DNA of 64,000 nucleotides. It comes from Alphaproteobacteria bacterium. GTDB taxonomy: Bacteria > Pseudomonadota > Alphaproteobacteria > Rs-D84. The position numbers were made by a program, and so were the translations under genes. The DNA lies in NCBI GenBank assembly GCA_015062525.1, contig SUUM01000002.1, positions 1 to 64,000 of the forward strand. Reading direction: 5' to 3'. Under the pieces are notes generated by a model. That model was not told the origin of the DNA, searched no databases, and saw only the letters and a list, made by a program, of their open reading frames with translations. Below are positions 27,993 to 37,128 of this stretch, in pieces (positions within the stretch are counted from its first letter, which is position 1; every line of letters starts with the position of its first letter).

Positions 27993-28982
27993 ATGAATTT
28001 GCCGTTAAAAAATGTTCAGAACACGAGCGGAAAATATGCGCTGTTCTTTATGGATGGGGCGGGTAATTGGCAACGTGTTGAAGAAATTGGGATGGCGGTT
28101 AGACCATTTCAGGTCGTTGCAACATTTGATAGCCGTCCATATGTTGCGGTTCAAAAAAACGGTAATATTCGCACACCGGATGATACTCGCTTGTTTCTGA
28201 TAAATTTACTTAATGGCACAGTTGTCTCCGGGGGCGAATTTGGGGTATCACGCATAATATTTGACACAAACAATAAATCAATTTTCTTTACGCCACTTGC
28301 ATTGAATGGTGTTCCTGTTCAAAAATATTCATGGTGCTTGCCTTATGGTGATATGCCATATATGGCGATAAATATTCCATCAATTTCACAGCCTGGGATT
28401 AAATCATGGGGAATGGGCGATACACTTGTTCCTGTTTTTGAAATTGCGGTTGTTGAATTTGTGCCTCTTGCCAATTGTGCATCTAAAAAAACAGATACAC
28501 CAAAACGTCGCCGTTGTCGTCCACGTAGTTCAAAAAACAAACCAAATATTTTATCACGGGGACCAATTGCACAAAACATCCCCGCAAAGCCTAAAATGCG
28601 TACGAATACGGTATCCCTGCGCAATACAAAGCGAAATGCATTTGGGGGACTGTATGACGTTTATATCAACGGACGTCGTGTTGCAACAAAACGCATGAAT
28701 GCGAATGCAAAAACGTTTATGAATAATCGTATTTTGGCACTATCATATCAGGTGCCTGCGGGACTGACGGATAATTATGATATTTTCTGGCCAGATGGCA
28801 CACAATTTTATATAGGTGGCACCCATCGCATAACGGGTCAACCGATAACTGTCAATTCTGTATCTGAACAGAATAATGAACTTAGATTGGGATTGTCGAA
28901 CAATGCTGTGCGTGTGATTCGTGAAAACGATTTGGCGCGTTTTGCACCACAACAGTTTGTTTTGAACGAAAAACAAAAATAA
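27993..28982 (+). CDS. Hypothetical protein
   Basis: 329-aa ORF with SD, collinear with neighbours. Confidence 0.6.
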   Translation: MNLPLKNVQNTSGKYALFFMDGAGNWQRVEEIGMAVRPFQVVATFDSRPYVAVQKNGNIRTPDDTRLFLINLLNGTVVSGGEFGVSRIIFDTNNKSIFFTPLALNGVPVQKYSWCLPYGDMPYMAINIPSISQPGIKSWGMGDTLVPVFEIAVVEFVPLANCASKKTDTPKRRRCRPRSSKNKPNILSRGPIAQNIPAKPKMRTNTVSLRNTKRNAFGGLYDVYINGRRVATKRMNANAKTFMNNRILALSYQVPAGLTDNYDIFWPDGTQFYIGGTHRITGQPITVNSVSEQNNELRLGLSNNAVRVIRENDLARFAPQQFVLNEKQK

Positions 28983-29001
28983 TTAACCAAGGGAGAAAAG
29001 T

Positions 29002-30240
29002 ATGAAAATAAAACCATTTGCGGGTGTTCGCCCGCCACGTGAACTGGCCGAAGAGGTTGCATCGCGTCCATATGATGTCTTGAATTCTGTCGAGGCCAAG
29101 CAAGAGGCCGGTGAAAAGTCTTTGCTGCATATTATTAAACCAGAAATTGATTTTGACCCGATTGCTGATGAACATTCAGGGCCTGTTTATGACAAAGCGG
29201 TCGAGAACTTTAAACTATGGCAGGAACGTGGTTGGCTGGTCCAAGACGAAGCAGAAATGTATTACATTTATGCCCAAACAATGGATGGCCGTACACAGTA
29301 TGGCCTGGTTGCTGCGGCAAATGTTGATGATTATATGTCAGGTAAAATTAAAAAGCATGAATTGACACGCAAAGACAAAGAAGAAGACCGCATGATTCAT
29401 GTGCGCATTCAAAATGCAAACATTGAACCTGTGTTCTTTGCGTACCCTGACGTTGATGAAATGAACAAAATCGTTGAAAATATTGTTCAGACCCAGGAAC
29501 CAGAATACGACTTCGTCGCACCAGACGGCTTCGGACATACATTCTGGGCGATTCGCGACGCGGCGACAAACGCGCGTATCACAGAAATCTTTGCCAAAAT
29601 TCCTGCGCTGTATGTTGCGGACGGTCATCATCGTACGGCGGCGGCGGCATTAGTTGGTGCAGAAAAACGGGCGGCCAATCCGAATCACACAGGCACAGAA
29701 GAATATAACTATTTCTTGGCTGTGATTTTCCCAGAAAGCCAATTAAAAATTATTGATTACAATCGCGTGGTCAAAGATTTGAATGGTATGACGGCGGACG
29801 AATTTTTGAATAAATTGTCTGACAGTTTTGATGTTGTTGAAATGGGGACAGATATTTATAAACCAAACGCATTACATAACTTTGGTATGTATTTGAATGG
29901 TAAATGGTATTCTTTGACGGCCAAAACCGGTACATATGACGACAACGATCCAATTGGTGTACTGGATGTGACTGTTCTGTCAAACCTGGTATTTGATAAA
30001 ATTTTGAACTTAGGCGATTTGCGCACGTCCAAGCGCATCGATTTCGTTGGCGGTATTCGCGGCCTTGGCGAATTACAGAAACGCGTGGACAGCGGTGAAA
30101 TGGCGGTTGCTTTTGCACTGTACCCCGTCACCATGCGCCAGATTATTGATATTGCCGACACGGGTAATATTATGCCACCAAAAACAACCTGGTTCGAGCC
30201 CAAGTTGCGCAGTGGTCTTGTAATCCACAAATTGTCATAA
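29002..30240 (+). CDS. DUF1015 family protein
   Basis: IKPFAGVRPPRELAEEVASRPYDVLNSVEA...LYVADGHHRTAAA. Confidence 0.85.
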   Translation: MKIKPFAGVRPPRELAEEVASRPYDVLNSVEAKQEAGEKSLLHIIKPEIDFDPIADEHSGPVYDKAVENFKLWQERGWLVQDEAEMYYIYAQTMDGRTQYGLVAAANVDDYMSGKIKKHELTRKDKEEDRMIHVRIQNANIEPVFFAYPDVDEMNKIVENIVQTQEPEYDFVAPDGFGHTFWAIRDAATNARITEIFAKIPALYVADGHHRTAAAALVGAEKRAANPNHTGTEEYNYFLAVIFPESQLKIIDYNRVVKDLNGMTADEFLNKLSDSFDVVEMGTDIYKPNALHNFGMYLNGKWYSLTAKTGTYDDNDPIGVLDVTVLSNLVFDKILNLGDLRTSKRIDFVGGIRGLGELQKRVDSGEMAVAFALYPVTMRQIIDIADTGNIMPPKTTWFEPKLRSGLVIHKLS

Positions 30241-30270
30241 AAAATCCCCCACCTGGGGGATTTTTATTTT
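30238..30270. terminator. Terminator
   Basis: aaaaatcccccacctgggggatttttat. Confidence 0.8.
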
Positions 30271-30599
30271 ATCATGTTATACAATGCATTCGGGGTTTGA
30301 ATGTGCGGGCATCGCATACCAATCATGCCTTTGGCCAATTGTACGCACGATAATACTCGGCTTGTATTAACATTGTGTACTTGTGCATTTTGTAAATACA
30401 CAAATCGCCATCCATGCGCCTTTAATATTTCTATATCGCGTGCCAGTAATGGAATTTTAACAACATTTCCGTATCGCACAAATTGATACAGTACCAGTTT
30501 GTCGTCATTGACGGTAATCGGTGCAACATGTTTAAATTTACCGCAAAATATACGCGGTAATATCTTTGAAGTTTTATTTGAAAATGCAATAATCATCAT
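30264..30599 (-). CDS. Hypothetical protein, possibly prophage-derived
   Basis: MMIIAFSNKTSKILPRIFCGKFKHVAP...VLSCVQLAKGMIGMRCPHIQTPNALYNMI. Confidence 0.5.
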   Translation of the reverse strand: MMIIAFSNKTSKILPRIFCGKFKHVAPITVNDDKLVLYQFVRYGNVVKIPLLARDIEILKAHGWRFVYLQNAQVHNVNTSRVLSCVQLAKGMIGMRCPHIQTPNALYNMIK

Positions 30600-30654
30600 T
30601 TTTTTTGTCCTTGTTATTAGTCCCCACGGGCGGTGTACACCCGCGGGGCATTTT

Positions 30655-30999
30655 CTATTCAATCCATCCACGTTGTTTTGCGGCAACCGATAATACATTC
30701 ATGGCGATTTCCCATTGATGCGTTGCGCGGTTTTCCGCCCATATATGCTGGTGCGGGGCGCGACGTTTGTCGCCAAATTTTTTCATGACGCACAATTGTT
30801 CATCGGTCAGTTTTCCCGATAAATATAGTTTTGTAATCAGGGTTTCTACATCCAATATTTCACATGGGCGCCGTGTTGGCAAACCGTGAATATGCATAAA
30901 ATTATTATTGCGCATACCGCGTGAATGTAAAAACCAGAACCACATCTGTTCTGCATTTTGAAATTTTTCGGGTGAAACAATTACTTGTGTTTGTGTCAT
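30655..30999 (-). CDS. Hypothetical protein, possibly prophage-derived
   Basis: MTQTQVIVSPEKFQNAEQMWFWFLHSRG...RRPCEILDVETLITKLYLSGKLTDEQLCVMKKFGDKRRAP. Confidence 0.5.
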   Translation of the reverse strand: MTQTQVIVSPEKFQNAEQMWFWFLHSRGMRNNNFMHIHGLPTRRPCEILDVETLITKLYLSGKLTDEQLCVMKKFGDKRRAPHQHIWAENRATHQWEIAMNVLSVAAKQRGWIE

Positions 31000-31279
31000 T
31001 TTTTCTTTCTCCTTTGGTTTTATGTTCATTATTGATATATAGTCTAAGAAAAGATTCCTGTAAAATATTACAACCAATGGTTGAAGTCCGAATCTGAAAA
31101 CTGATTCGGAATTTATATTTTGTAAATTTGTACCGAATCGGAATTTATTCCTAGATTAATATATCTTCAGAAATTAAAGGATTTTTTTAGATTTAATGTA
31201 TTATGTAAATATCCTAGATTGTATTTTTAGATTTCTCGTACAATAATATAATTGTTTGTTATGCAAGATGGGGGAAATA

Positions 31280-31417
31280 ATGTACTGGATTATTAACATA
31301 TCTTTTATGTTATTGTTCGCATATTTGTTTGGGGAACTGGCGGGCTTGCTGAATGGTATTCAAACAATATTGATAACAGTCATTGCGTTTAAAAAGGTTC
31401 GGCACAGCCACAAATAA
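31280..31417 (+). CDS. Small membrane protein (45 aa)
   Basis: MYWIINISFMLLFAYLFGELAGLLNGIQTILITVIAFKKVRHSHK*; SD gggggaaata; terminator immediately downstream. Confidence 0.45.
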   Translation: MYWIINISFMLLFAYLFGELAGLLNGIQTILITVIAFKKVRHSHK

Positions 31418-31446
31418 AAACGGGGCAACCGCCCCGTTTTATTTTT
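31418..31446. terminator. Terminator
   Basis: aaaaacggggcaaccgccccgttttattttt. Confidence 0.8.
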
Positions 31447-32887
31447 AATAAGACTTTGCAACGAATACATATTCTGGGTCGCGGTCGTCCAGACAACGAC
31501 GGGTGATTTTGTATTTTTCCATCAGGCCATCGAATTGTTCATTGGTGGTCTTTTCATATTTAATGCGGAAAAATCCAATTACGCCGTTTGCCAATGCCGC
31601 GTCCAACGCAGTCAAATCAGCAACATCGTGAATCATTTCCGCGTTGCGTTTTTCAACGCGCGCAACCATTGTGTCGTGAATGTCGCGCATAATGTCATTT
31701 ACGCTTGCGACCAATTCATCAACCGCGATTGTACGCTTTGATTCACGTCCCAAATCACGACGTGTTATTGTAATGGATTCAGATTCCATTTCACGCGCGC
31801 CAATTTCCACGCGTAATGGTACACCACGCTTAATCCACTTCCACATTTTGTCAGGCGCGCGCATGTCGGTTGTGTCAACCAAAACACGAACCCCAGCACC
31901 ACGTAATTTATCCCCCAGGATTTCCGCATACTCATTTAATGCGGCCGCGGTATCTTCGCGTGTGATTGGAATAATCACAACCTGGTATGGGGCAACAGAC
32001 GGTGGCAAAATCAAACCATCGTCGTCGGAATGCACCATAAACATAGACCCCATCATACGGGTTGTTGTACCCCAGCTGGTCGTCCAACCGTGTTGCAATT
32101 TGCCGTCTGTACCCAAGAATTGAATACCAAAGGATTTAGAAAAATGCTGGCCCAGGTCATGCGATGTTCCGGCCTGCAGGGCCTTGCCATCTTGCATAAT
32201 ATGTTCCAGGGTATATGTATGGTCCGCGCCGGCAAATCTTTCTTCTGGGGTTTTTTCACCCATAATTGATGGTATCGCCAGGACATCACGCATATAGTCA
32301 CCATACATTTTGTGCATTTTGCGTGCGTCGGCGTTGGCCTCGTCATGTGTGGCGAAAACGTTATGCCCTTCTTGCCAGTTAAATTCGGATGTACGCAAGA
32401 ACATGCGTGGACGCATTTCCCAACGCATTACATTTACCCACTGATTTAATTTTAATGGCAAATCGCGATACGATTGTACCCAACGGGACATAGCCTCGCC
32501 AATAATTGTTTCAGATGTTGGACGGATGATATAAGGCTCGGTCAATTTTGAATCTGGGTCCGGTTGTAATGTGCCATCAATCATTTTCAGACGATGATGG
32601 GTTACAACCGCACATTCCTTGGCAAATCCGGCAACATGTTCGGCCTCTTTATTAAAAAAATCGATTGGTATCAACAATGGAAAATTTGCGTTTTGTACGC
32701 CATGCGATTTGATTCGGCGGTCCATTTCATCACGCATCAGTTCCCAAATTGCCCAACCATACGGCTTGATTGTCATACACCCGCGCACAGGTGCATTTTC
32801 CGCCAAATCGGCCGCGACAATTAAGTTCTGGTACCATTCGCTGAAATTTTCAGCACGTGTTGGTGTTATTGCTGTTTTCATATTCAA
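31445..32887 (-). CDS. proS: Prolyl-tRNA synthetase, archaeal/eukaryotic-like type
   Basis: RPTSETIIGEAMSRWVQSYRDLPLKLNQWVNVMRWE, TSEFNWQEGHN, GTSHDLGQHFSKSFGIQFLG, TSWGTTTRMMGSMFMVHSDDDGLILPP. Confidence 0.93.
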   Translation of the reverse strand: MNMKTAITPTRAENFSEWYQNLIVAADLAENAPVRGCMTIKPYGWAIWELMRDEMDRRIKSHGVQNANFPLLIPIDFFNKEAEHVAGFAKECAVVTHHRLKMIDGTLQPDPDSKLTEPYIIRPTSETIIGEAMSRWVQSYRDLPLKLNQWVNVMRWEMRPRMFLRTSEFNWQEGHNVFATHDEANADARKMHKMYGDYMRDVLAIPSIMGEKTPEERFAGADHTYTLEHIMQDGKALQAGTSHDLGQHFSKSFGIQFLGTDGKLQHGWTTSWGTTTRMMGSMFMVHSDDDGLILPPSVAPYQVVIIPITREDTAAALNEYAEILGDKLRGAGVRVLVDTTDMRAPDKMWKWIKRGVPLRVEIGAREMESESITITRRDLGRESKRTIAVDELVASVNDIMRDIHDTMVARVEKRNAEMIHDVADLTALDAALANGVIGFFRIKYEKTTNEQFDGLMEKYKITRRCLDDRDPEYVFVAKSY

Positions 32888-32895
32888 TATCTCTT

Positions 32896-33726
32896 TTATT
32901 TTTTATTTGTTTTTTTATCTTTTAATTCCATGTATTTTTCCGACACGATTTTGTGCAGAACGTCGGCAATCTGCTTTCTGTCCATACCCGCCAGGGGCGG
33001 TGGCGGCAACAATGTAATTTCAACCATAAATCCGCCCAGCATCATGATGTGAAACACCTGGCCAAAGGCAGACCGTTCACGTTTGCATTTTGGCCCCGTA
33101 TCTATTTTTGCATTGTCAAAATACGCAAAATGGTCGGCCATCGTTTGTTCATCAATTGGGCTGCCGTCACGATAGCGATAGTGCATCGCCATGGGTTGGA
33201 CCGCGACATTTGAATTTTCAACAAAGTTAAACAGCGTGCTTTTGAACGGTTTGACATATGCGCCGTTTGTTGTGGTACCTTCGGGAAATAATATCATTGG
33301 ATACTTAACGTTCTGAACCGTTTTCTGCACCACAGCCAACGCATCGCGCGCGTGTGATGGACGACGGTCAACAAATATCACACCAAATCGACGCGCAACA
33401 AAACCAACCAGGGGCCAGTTTTCCATTTCTTTTTTGGCAATAAAACTGCCCCGAAATGCAAGTGGGAATGTTGCAATTTCAAACACCGATATATGGTTAG
33501 ACACGACCATCAATGGACGCACATCAGATAATTTTCCATGAACAACAATTTTAATTCCCGCCAATTTTACCAAAAACCACATAAACACCGGCATGTATTG
33601 AACCGCCCAGCGACGAGGCAATAAAATCAACAACGGCAACTGAATAACAACCATAACCCAGAACAGCAAAAACTTGATTGCTGCGGCGATTGTGTTGAAA
33701 ATATTTTGTTTGCGTAATTTTGCCAT
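32896..33726 (-). CDS. 1-acyl-sn-glycerol-3-phosphate acyltransferase (PlsC/OlsA-like)
   Basis: VSNHISVFEI acyltransferase motif, ILFPEGTTTNG. Confidence 0.85.
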   Translation of the reverse strand: MAKLRKQNIFNTIAAAIKFLLFWVMVVIQLPLLILLPRRWAVQYMPVFMWFLVKLAGIKIVVHGKLSDVRPLMVVSNHISVFEIATFPLAFRGSFIAKKEMENWPLVGFVARRFGVIFVDRRPSHARDALAVVQKTVQNVKYPMILFPEGTTTNGAYVKPFKSTLFNFVENSNVAVQPMAMHYRYRDGSPIDEQTMADHFAYFDNAKIDTGPKCKRERSAFGQVFHIMMLGGFMVEITLLPPPPLAGMDRKQIADVLHKIVSEKYMELKDKKTNKK

Positions 33727-33732
33727 AACAAA

Positions 33733-34692
33733 TTATTCCTCGTTTTCTGATTTTTCGGAATCTTCGATATATTCTGCATCGGCGGCATCTTCGCGCAACA
33801 GGAAATCAACAAATGCGCGCACAACCCTGAACGGACCAACCACGGGCAGGGTAATAATCTTGCCCACAGTTTTCATAATATTGTCTTTGTCGTCGTCTGG
33901 TGTCCCCAACGCGTTTTCGCGCCCCAAGAAATGCTTTTGATATGTTGCATTCATTTTGCGCGTTTCAATCATTACAAAAACATCATACGAGTTAAATGGC
34001 GCATCAATAAAAACGCCACGACCAAATGTCGCCCCCAGGCGCAGATACCCCTTAATCAACGGGGTCATTTGCGCCTTGGCATCTGCTTCATCCACGAATT
34101 CGCGTGGTAAAATATTCATACGCGATAATTTTGGATTCACACCATCTGCAAAGTTTTCAGGCAACACCGTCGCACGCAGACGAAGTGGCGTTAAATGGTT
34201 ATAGTACAGGTATGAAATCGCCTGGGCGCTACGCGCGGGCTTTGTACCAACAAATGACGCAACACCAAATACAATGCCAATTTTACGACGAACAATCATT
34301 TCGCCAAGCCCCGCCCACAACAGACGCATTACCAATGCATTTTCACGATAGGCCGGATCAACGCATGCACGCGACATTTCGGCAATATTGCCGGGATATT
34401 TTTTGATTTTTGACAGATTAAATTCTGTTTCTGTATAGAAACCACCCATTTTTTCCGCGGCATTACGGTCAATGATACGATATGTGCCAACCACACGTCC
34501 CTGATGAAAAACAGCCATGTATTCCGCAAAGCGGTCGTACGCATCGTATTCTTCGCCCAGGGCGCGCTGTTCTTCGGTGGCGCCTGCGCCTTCTTCCATG
34601 CAGAAAACCTGGTACCGCAGTTGACGAACCTGTTTTCGTTCTTCTTTGTTGCGTGTTAATCTTACCTCAAAATCGCGGACTTTAATTGCCAT
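33733..34692 (-). CDS. OlsB-like ornithine N-acyltransferase / hemolysin-like GNAT
   Basis: VRLTRNKEERKQVRQLRYQVFCMEEGA, VGTYRIID, AEMSRACVDPAYRE. Confidence 0.8.
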   Translation of the reverse strand: MAIKVRDFEVRLTRNKEERKQVRQLRYQVFCMEEGAGATEEQRALGEEYDAYDRFAEYMAVFHQGRVVGTYRIIDRNAAEKMGGFYTETEFNLSKIKKYPGNIAEMSRACVDPAYRENALVMRLLWAGLGEMIVRRKIGIVFGVASFVGTKPARSAQAISYLYYNHLTPLRLRATVLPENFADGVNPKLSRMNILPREFVDEADAKAQMTPLIKGYLRLGATFGRGVFIDAPFNSYDVFVMIETRKMNATYQKHFLGRENALGTPDDDKDNIMKTVGKIITLPVVGPFRVVRAFVDFLLREDAADAEYIEDSEKSENEE

Positions 34693-34767
34693 AAATACAT
34701 CCCTTGGTATAAATCTATGGGGAAAGAATACCAAACAAACGCCCAATATTCAACGTTTTTATTTGTG

Positions 34768-34796
34768 TTGATTTTTATGCGCATGCAGATTATGAT
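34768..34796 (+). promoter_or_regulatory. Promoter of structured RNA copy B
   Basis: TTGATT-N17-TATGAT. Confidence 0.65.
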
Positions 34797-34802
34797 AATT
34801 AC

Positions 34803-34973
34803 ATCGCATGGAATTCCTGCGACGGGCGTGAGAACCCGGAACCGAGTGTCCACGGAAACGTGGACATACTCCGCCATACGTGGTTGGAGTATGCTGAATA
34901 TTTTGAATAAAGCATGCAATCTCGGTATTGTTCTCAAGCACCAACCACCAAGTTTTTTCTTGGTGTTTTTTTG
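34803..34973 (+). ncRNA. Candidate structured leader/attenuator RNA, copy B
   Basis: Helices tcgca/tgcga, tgagaac/gttctca, accgag/ctcggt, gtccacg-GAAA-cgtggac, actcc../ggagt, atgct/agcat with loop GAATATTTTGAATAA; terminator caccaag-tttttt-cttggtg-ttttttt. Confidence 0.7.
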
Positions 34974-34995
34974 TTAAAAAAAACGGAGTAAACAG

Positions 34996-35904
34996 ATGAA
35001 CAAACGTGAATACTGTCCTAGTGCAAAAAATAGGAAACAAGGTTATGCTGATACCCAAACCAACAAGGAAGAAAACATGCCACGGGTTTCGGTACTGACG
35101 CCAATATACAACACAAATCACGCGCATTTGCGGGAATGTATTGAATCAATTTTGAATCAAACCTATACCGATTTTGAATTTATTATTTTAAACGACAGTC
35201 CGGAAAATATCGAACTGGAAAAATTGGTTCTGTCATATGATGACGCGCGTATTCGGTATATAAAAAACGATAAGAATATTGGCATATCAAAATCGCGAAA
35301 TAAACTGATTGAACTTGCGTGCGGGGAATACATAGCGATATTTGACCATGATGATATTTCACATACAACACGTCTGGAAAAACAGGTAAAATTTTTGGAC
35401 ACCAATCCATATATTGGTGTGGTCGGCGCATGGGCGCATTGGTTCGGTGCCCAGGATTTTATTCGCAAAAATCCAGAATATGATACAGATATAAAAATTC
35501 GTCTGACCGATGTGTGCGCGATTATGCACACAACTGCGATGATACGAAAATCTGTTTTAATCGATAACAATATTTGGTACGAAGAACAATATACCCCCGC
35601 CGAAGATTACCGGTTATGGGGACAACTGATGCAATTTACAGATTTTTACAACATCCAAGAAGTTTTGGTGGATTATAGATGCGATACAGACAACGCATCA
35701 CATCGTATGCAAACGCGCCAAACCATTGTACATGAATCAATTAAATTACAAATCTGCAACAAATACCCAATGTATCGTTTGGCATTTGAACGCGGTCTGC
35801 GCCGTGTTCGCGTGCGATTGTTTGGGAAAATACCACTAATAAAAATAAAAAATCATTGGGCATTGTTGTTTGACTGTATTCCATTGGTCAAGATTAAGGA
35901 TTGA
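34996..35904 (+). CDS. Glycosyltransferase family 2 (alternative start at 35077)
   Basis: RVSVLTPIYNTNHAHLRECIESILNQTYTDFEFIILNDSPEN; IAIFDHDDIS. Confidence 0.88.
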   Translation: MNKREYCPSAKNRKQGYADTQTNKEENMPRVSVLTPIYNTNHAHLRECIESILNQTYTDFEFIILNDSPENIELEKLVLSYDDARIRYIKNDKNIGISKSRNKLIELACGEYIAIFDHDDISHTTRLEKQVKFLDTNPYIGVVGAWAHWFGAQDFIRKNPEYDTDIKIRLTDVCAIMHTTAMIRKSVLIDNNIWYEEQYTPAEDYRLWGQLMQFTDFYNIQEVLVDYRCDTDNASHRMQTRQTIVHESIKLQICNKYPMYRLAFERGLRRVRVRLFGKIPLIKIKNHWALLFDCIPLVKIKD

Positions 35905-35907
35905 TAC

Positions 35908-37128
35908 ATGAATGCGATTATAAATGCGGTATGTTTCTTGATTCCCGTCGCGTCCATTCGGCGACCACTGCGGATGCGGTTGCGTCAACGTTGGGCGAAT
36001 TACAAAAATAGTCCATGGACGTTTTCACGGGGGCTGACCGGACGACCGATTATGTTGTGGGTGGACCATGCGTTGGGTGGCGGAACCGAAGTTTATTCCA
36101 AACGGCAATTCAAAATACTGTGCAAAAAATATGATGTGTTGCGTCTGCAATATTTTCCAAAAACGGAACTGTATCATTTGACATTTGCGTGCAATCGGCA
36201 CCGAATGTGGACAACCCATAACATAGATGCAATTGTCGAATTTTTGTGTGAATTGCGTATTGAAGAAATAGTTGTAAATAACCTGGTCGCGTACAAAAGC
36301 ACAACCGATATGCTGCGCATAATTGCGTATATAAAACAAAATTGCCTGGGGCGGGCGCACGTATCGTTCCGCGGGCATGATTTTCAAGCAATTTGTCCCA
36401 GTTTTAATTTAATGAACTGTGATGGGAATTATTGTGATTTATGTTATGCGGGCGGCTGCGAAGATTGTTGGCGACATAAAAAATTATCTGACAATCCAAT
36501 ATCGCACAATGTATTAAAATCCGGCGCGACAAGCATATGCGCGTGGCGCAACGCATGGGGTAAATTTTTTACATACACCGTGGACGAGATAATTTTATTT
36601 GCCGAACCAATCGAAAAAATATTTTTGCGGGCATACCCTGATATTCAAAATAAGATAAAAATAATTCCACACGTTGTGCGCAATTACAGACGCACAAAAA
36701 TCAGACCGCACGATGAAATTAACATTGTTGTATTGGGGAATATTTCGTATCAAAAGGGCGCTGGGGTTATCCGTGATATGGCCAAGAAATTACCAACATA
36801 TGTAAATTTAATCATTGTTGGCGAAATGAAAGACGCGCCAGATAACATACACGTGCATGGAAGATATAACGCAAAAAAATTACCACGTATCATGGAAAAA
36901 TATCAGGCCGATATTGTTTTTATTCCATCCATTTGGCCTGAAACCTTTTCATATACCACGTCCGAAGCAATAAGTATGGCCTTGCCCGTCGCATGCTTTG
37001 ATATGGGGGCGCCGGCACAACGTGTGCATGCTTATGAATACGGTTTGGTCTTGGATGAAATTAATCCAGAAAAAAATATGATTCAAATTATTGATTTTAT
37101 AAAACGTATGCGGGGTACAGTAAAATGA
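35908..37128 (+). CDS. Glycosyltransferase (GT4/group 1-like)
   Basis: VDHALGGGTEVYSKRQ; C-terminal YQADIVFIPSIWPETFSYTTSEAISMALPVACFDMGAPAQRV. Confidence 0.8.
   Translation: MNAIINAVCFLIPVASIRRPLRMRLRQRWANYKNSPWTFSRGLTGRPIMLWVDHALGGGTEVYSKRQFKILCKKYDVLRLQYFPKTELYHLTFACNRHRMWTTHNIDAIVEFLCELRIEEIVVNNLVAYKSTTDMLRIIAYIKQNCLGRAHVSFRGHDFQAICPSFNLMNCDGNYCDLCYAGGCEDCWRHKKLSDNPISHNVLKSGATSICAWRNAWGKFFTYTVDEIILFAEPIEKIFLRAYPDIQNKIKIIPHVVRNYRRTKIRPHDEINIVVLGNISYQKGAGVIRDMAKKLPTYVNLIIVGEMKDAPDNIHVHGRYNAKKLPRIMEKYQADIVFIPSIWPETFSYTTSEAISMALPVACFDMGAPAQRVHAYEYGLVLDEINPEKNMIQIIDFIKRMRGTVK

Noticed and set aside
34803-34973. 6S RNA, tmRNA or SRP RNA identity for the structured RNA
   Set aside because: Lacks the long central-bubble hairpin of 6S, the tRNA-like ends of tmRNA, and the SRP GGAAGCAGC-type apical motif; two copies with a covarying multi-hairpin fold do not fit any of these.
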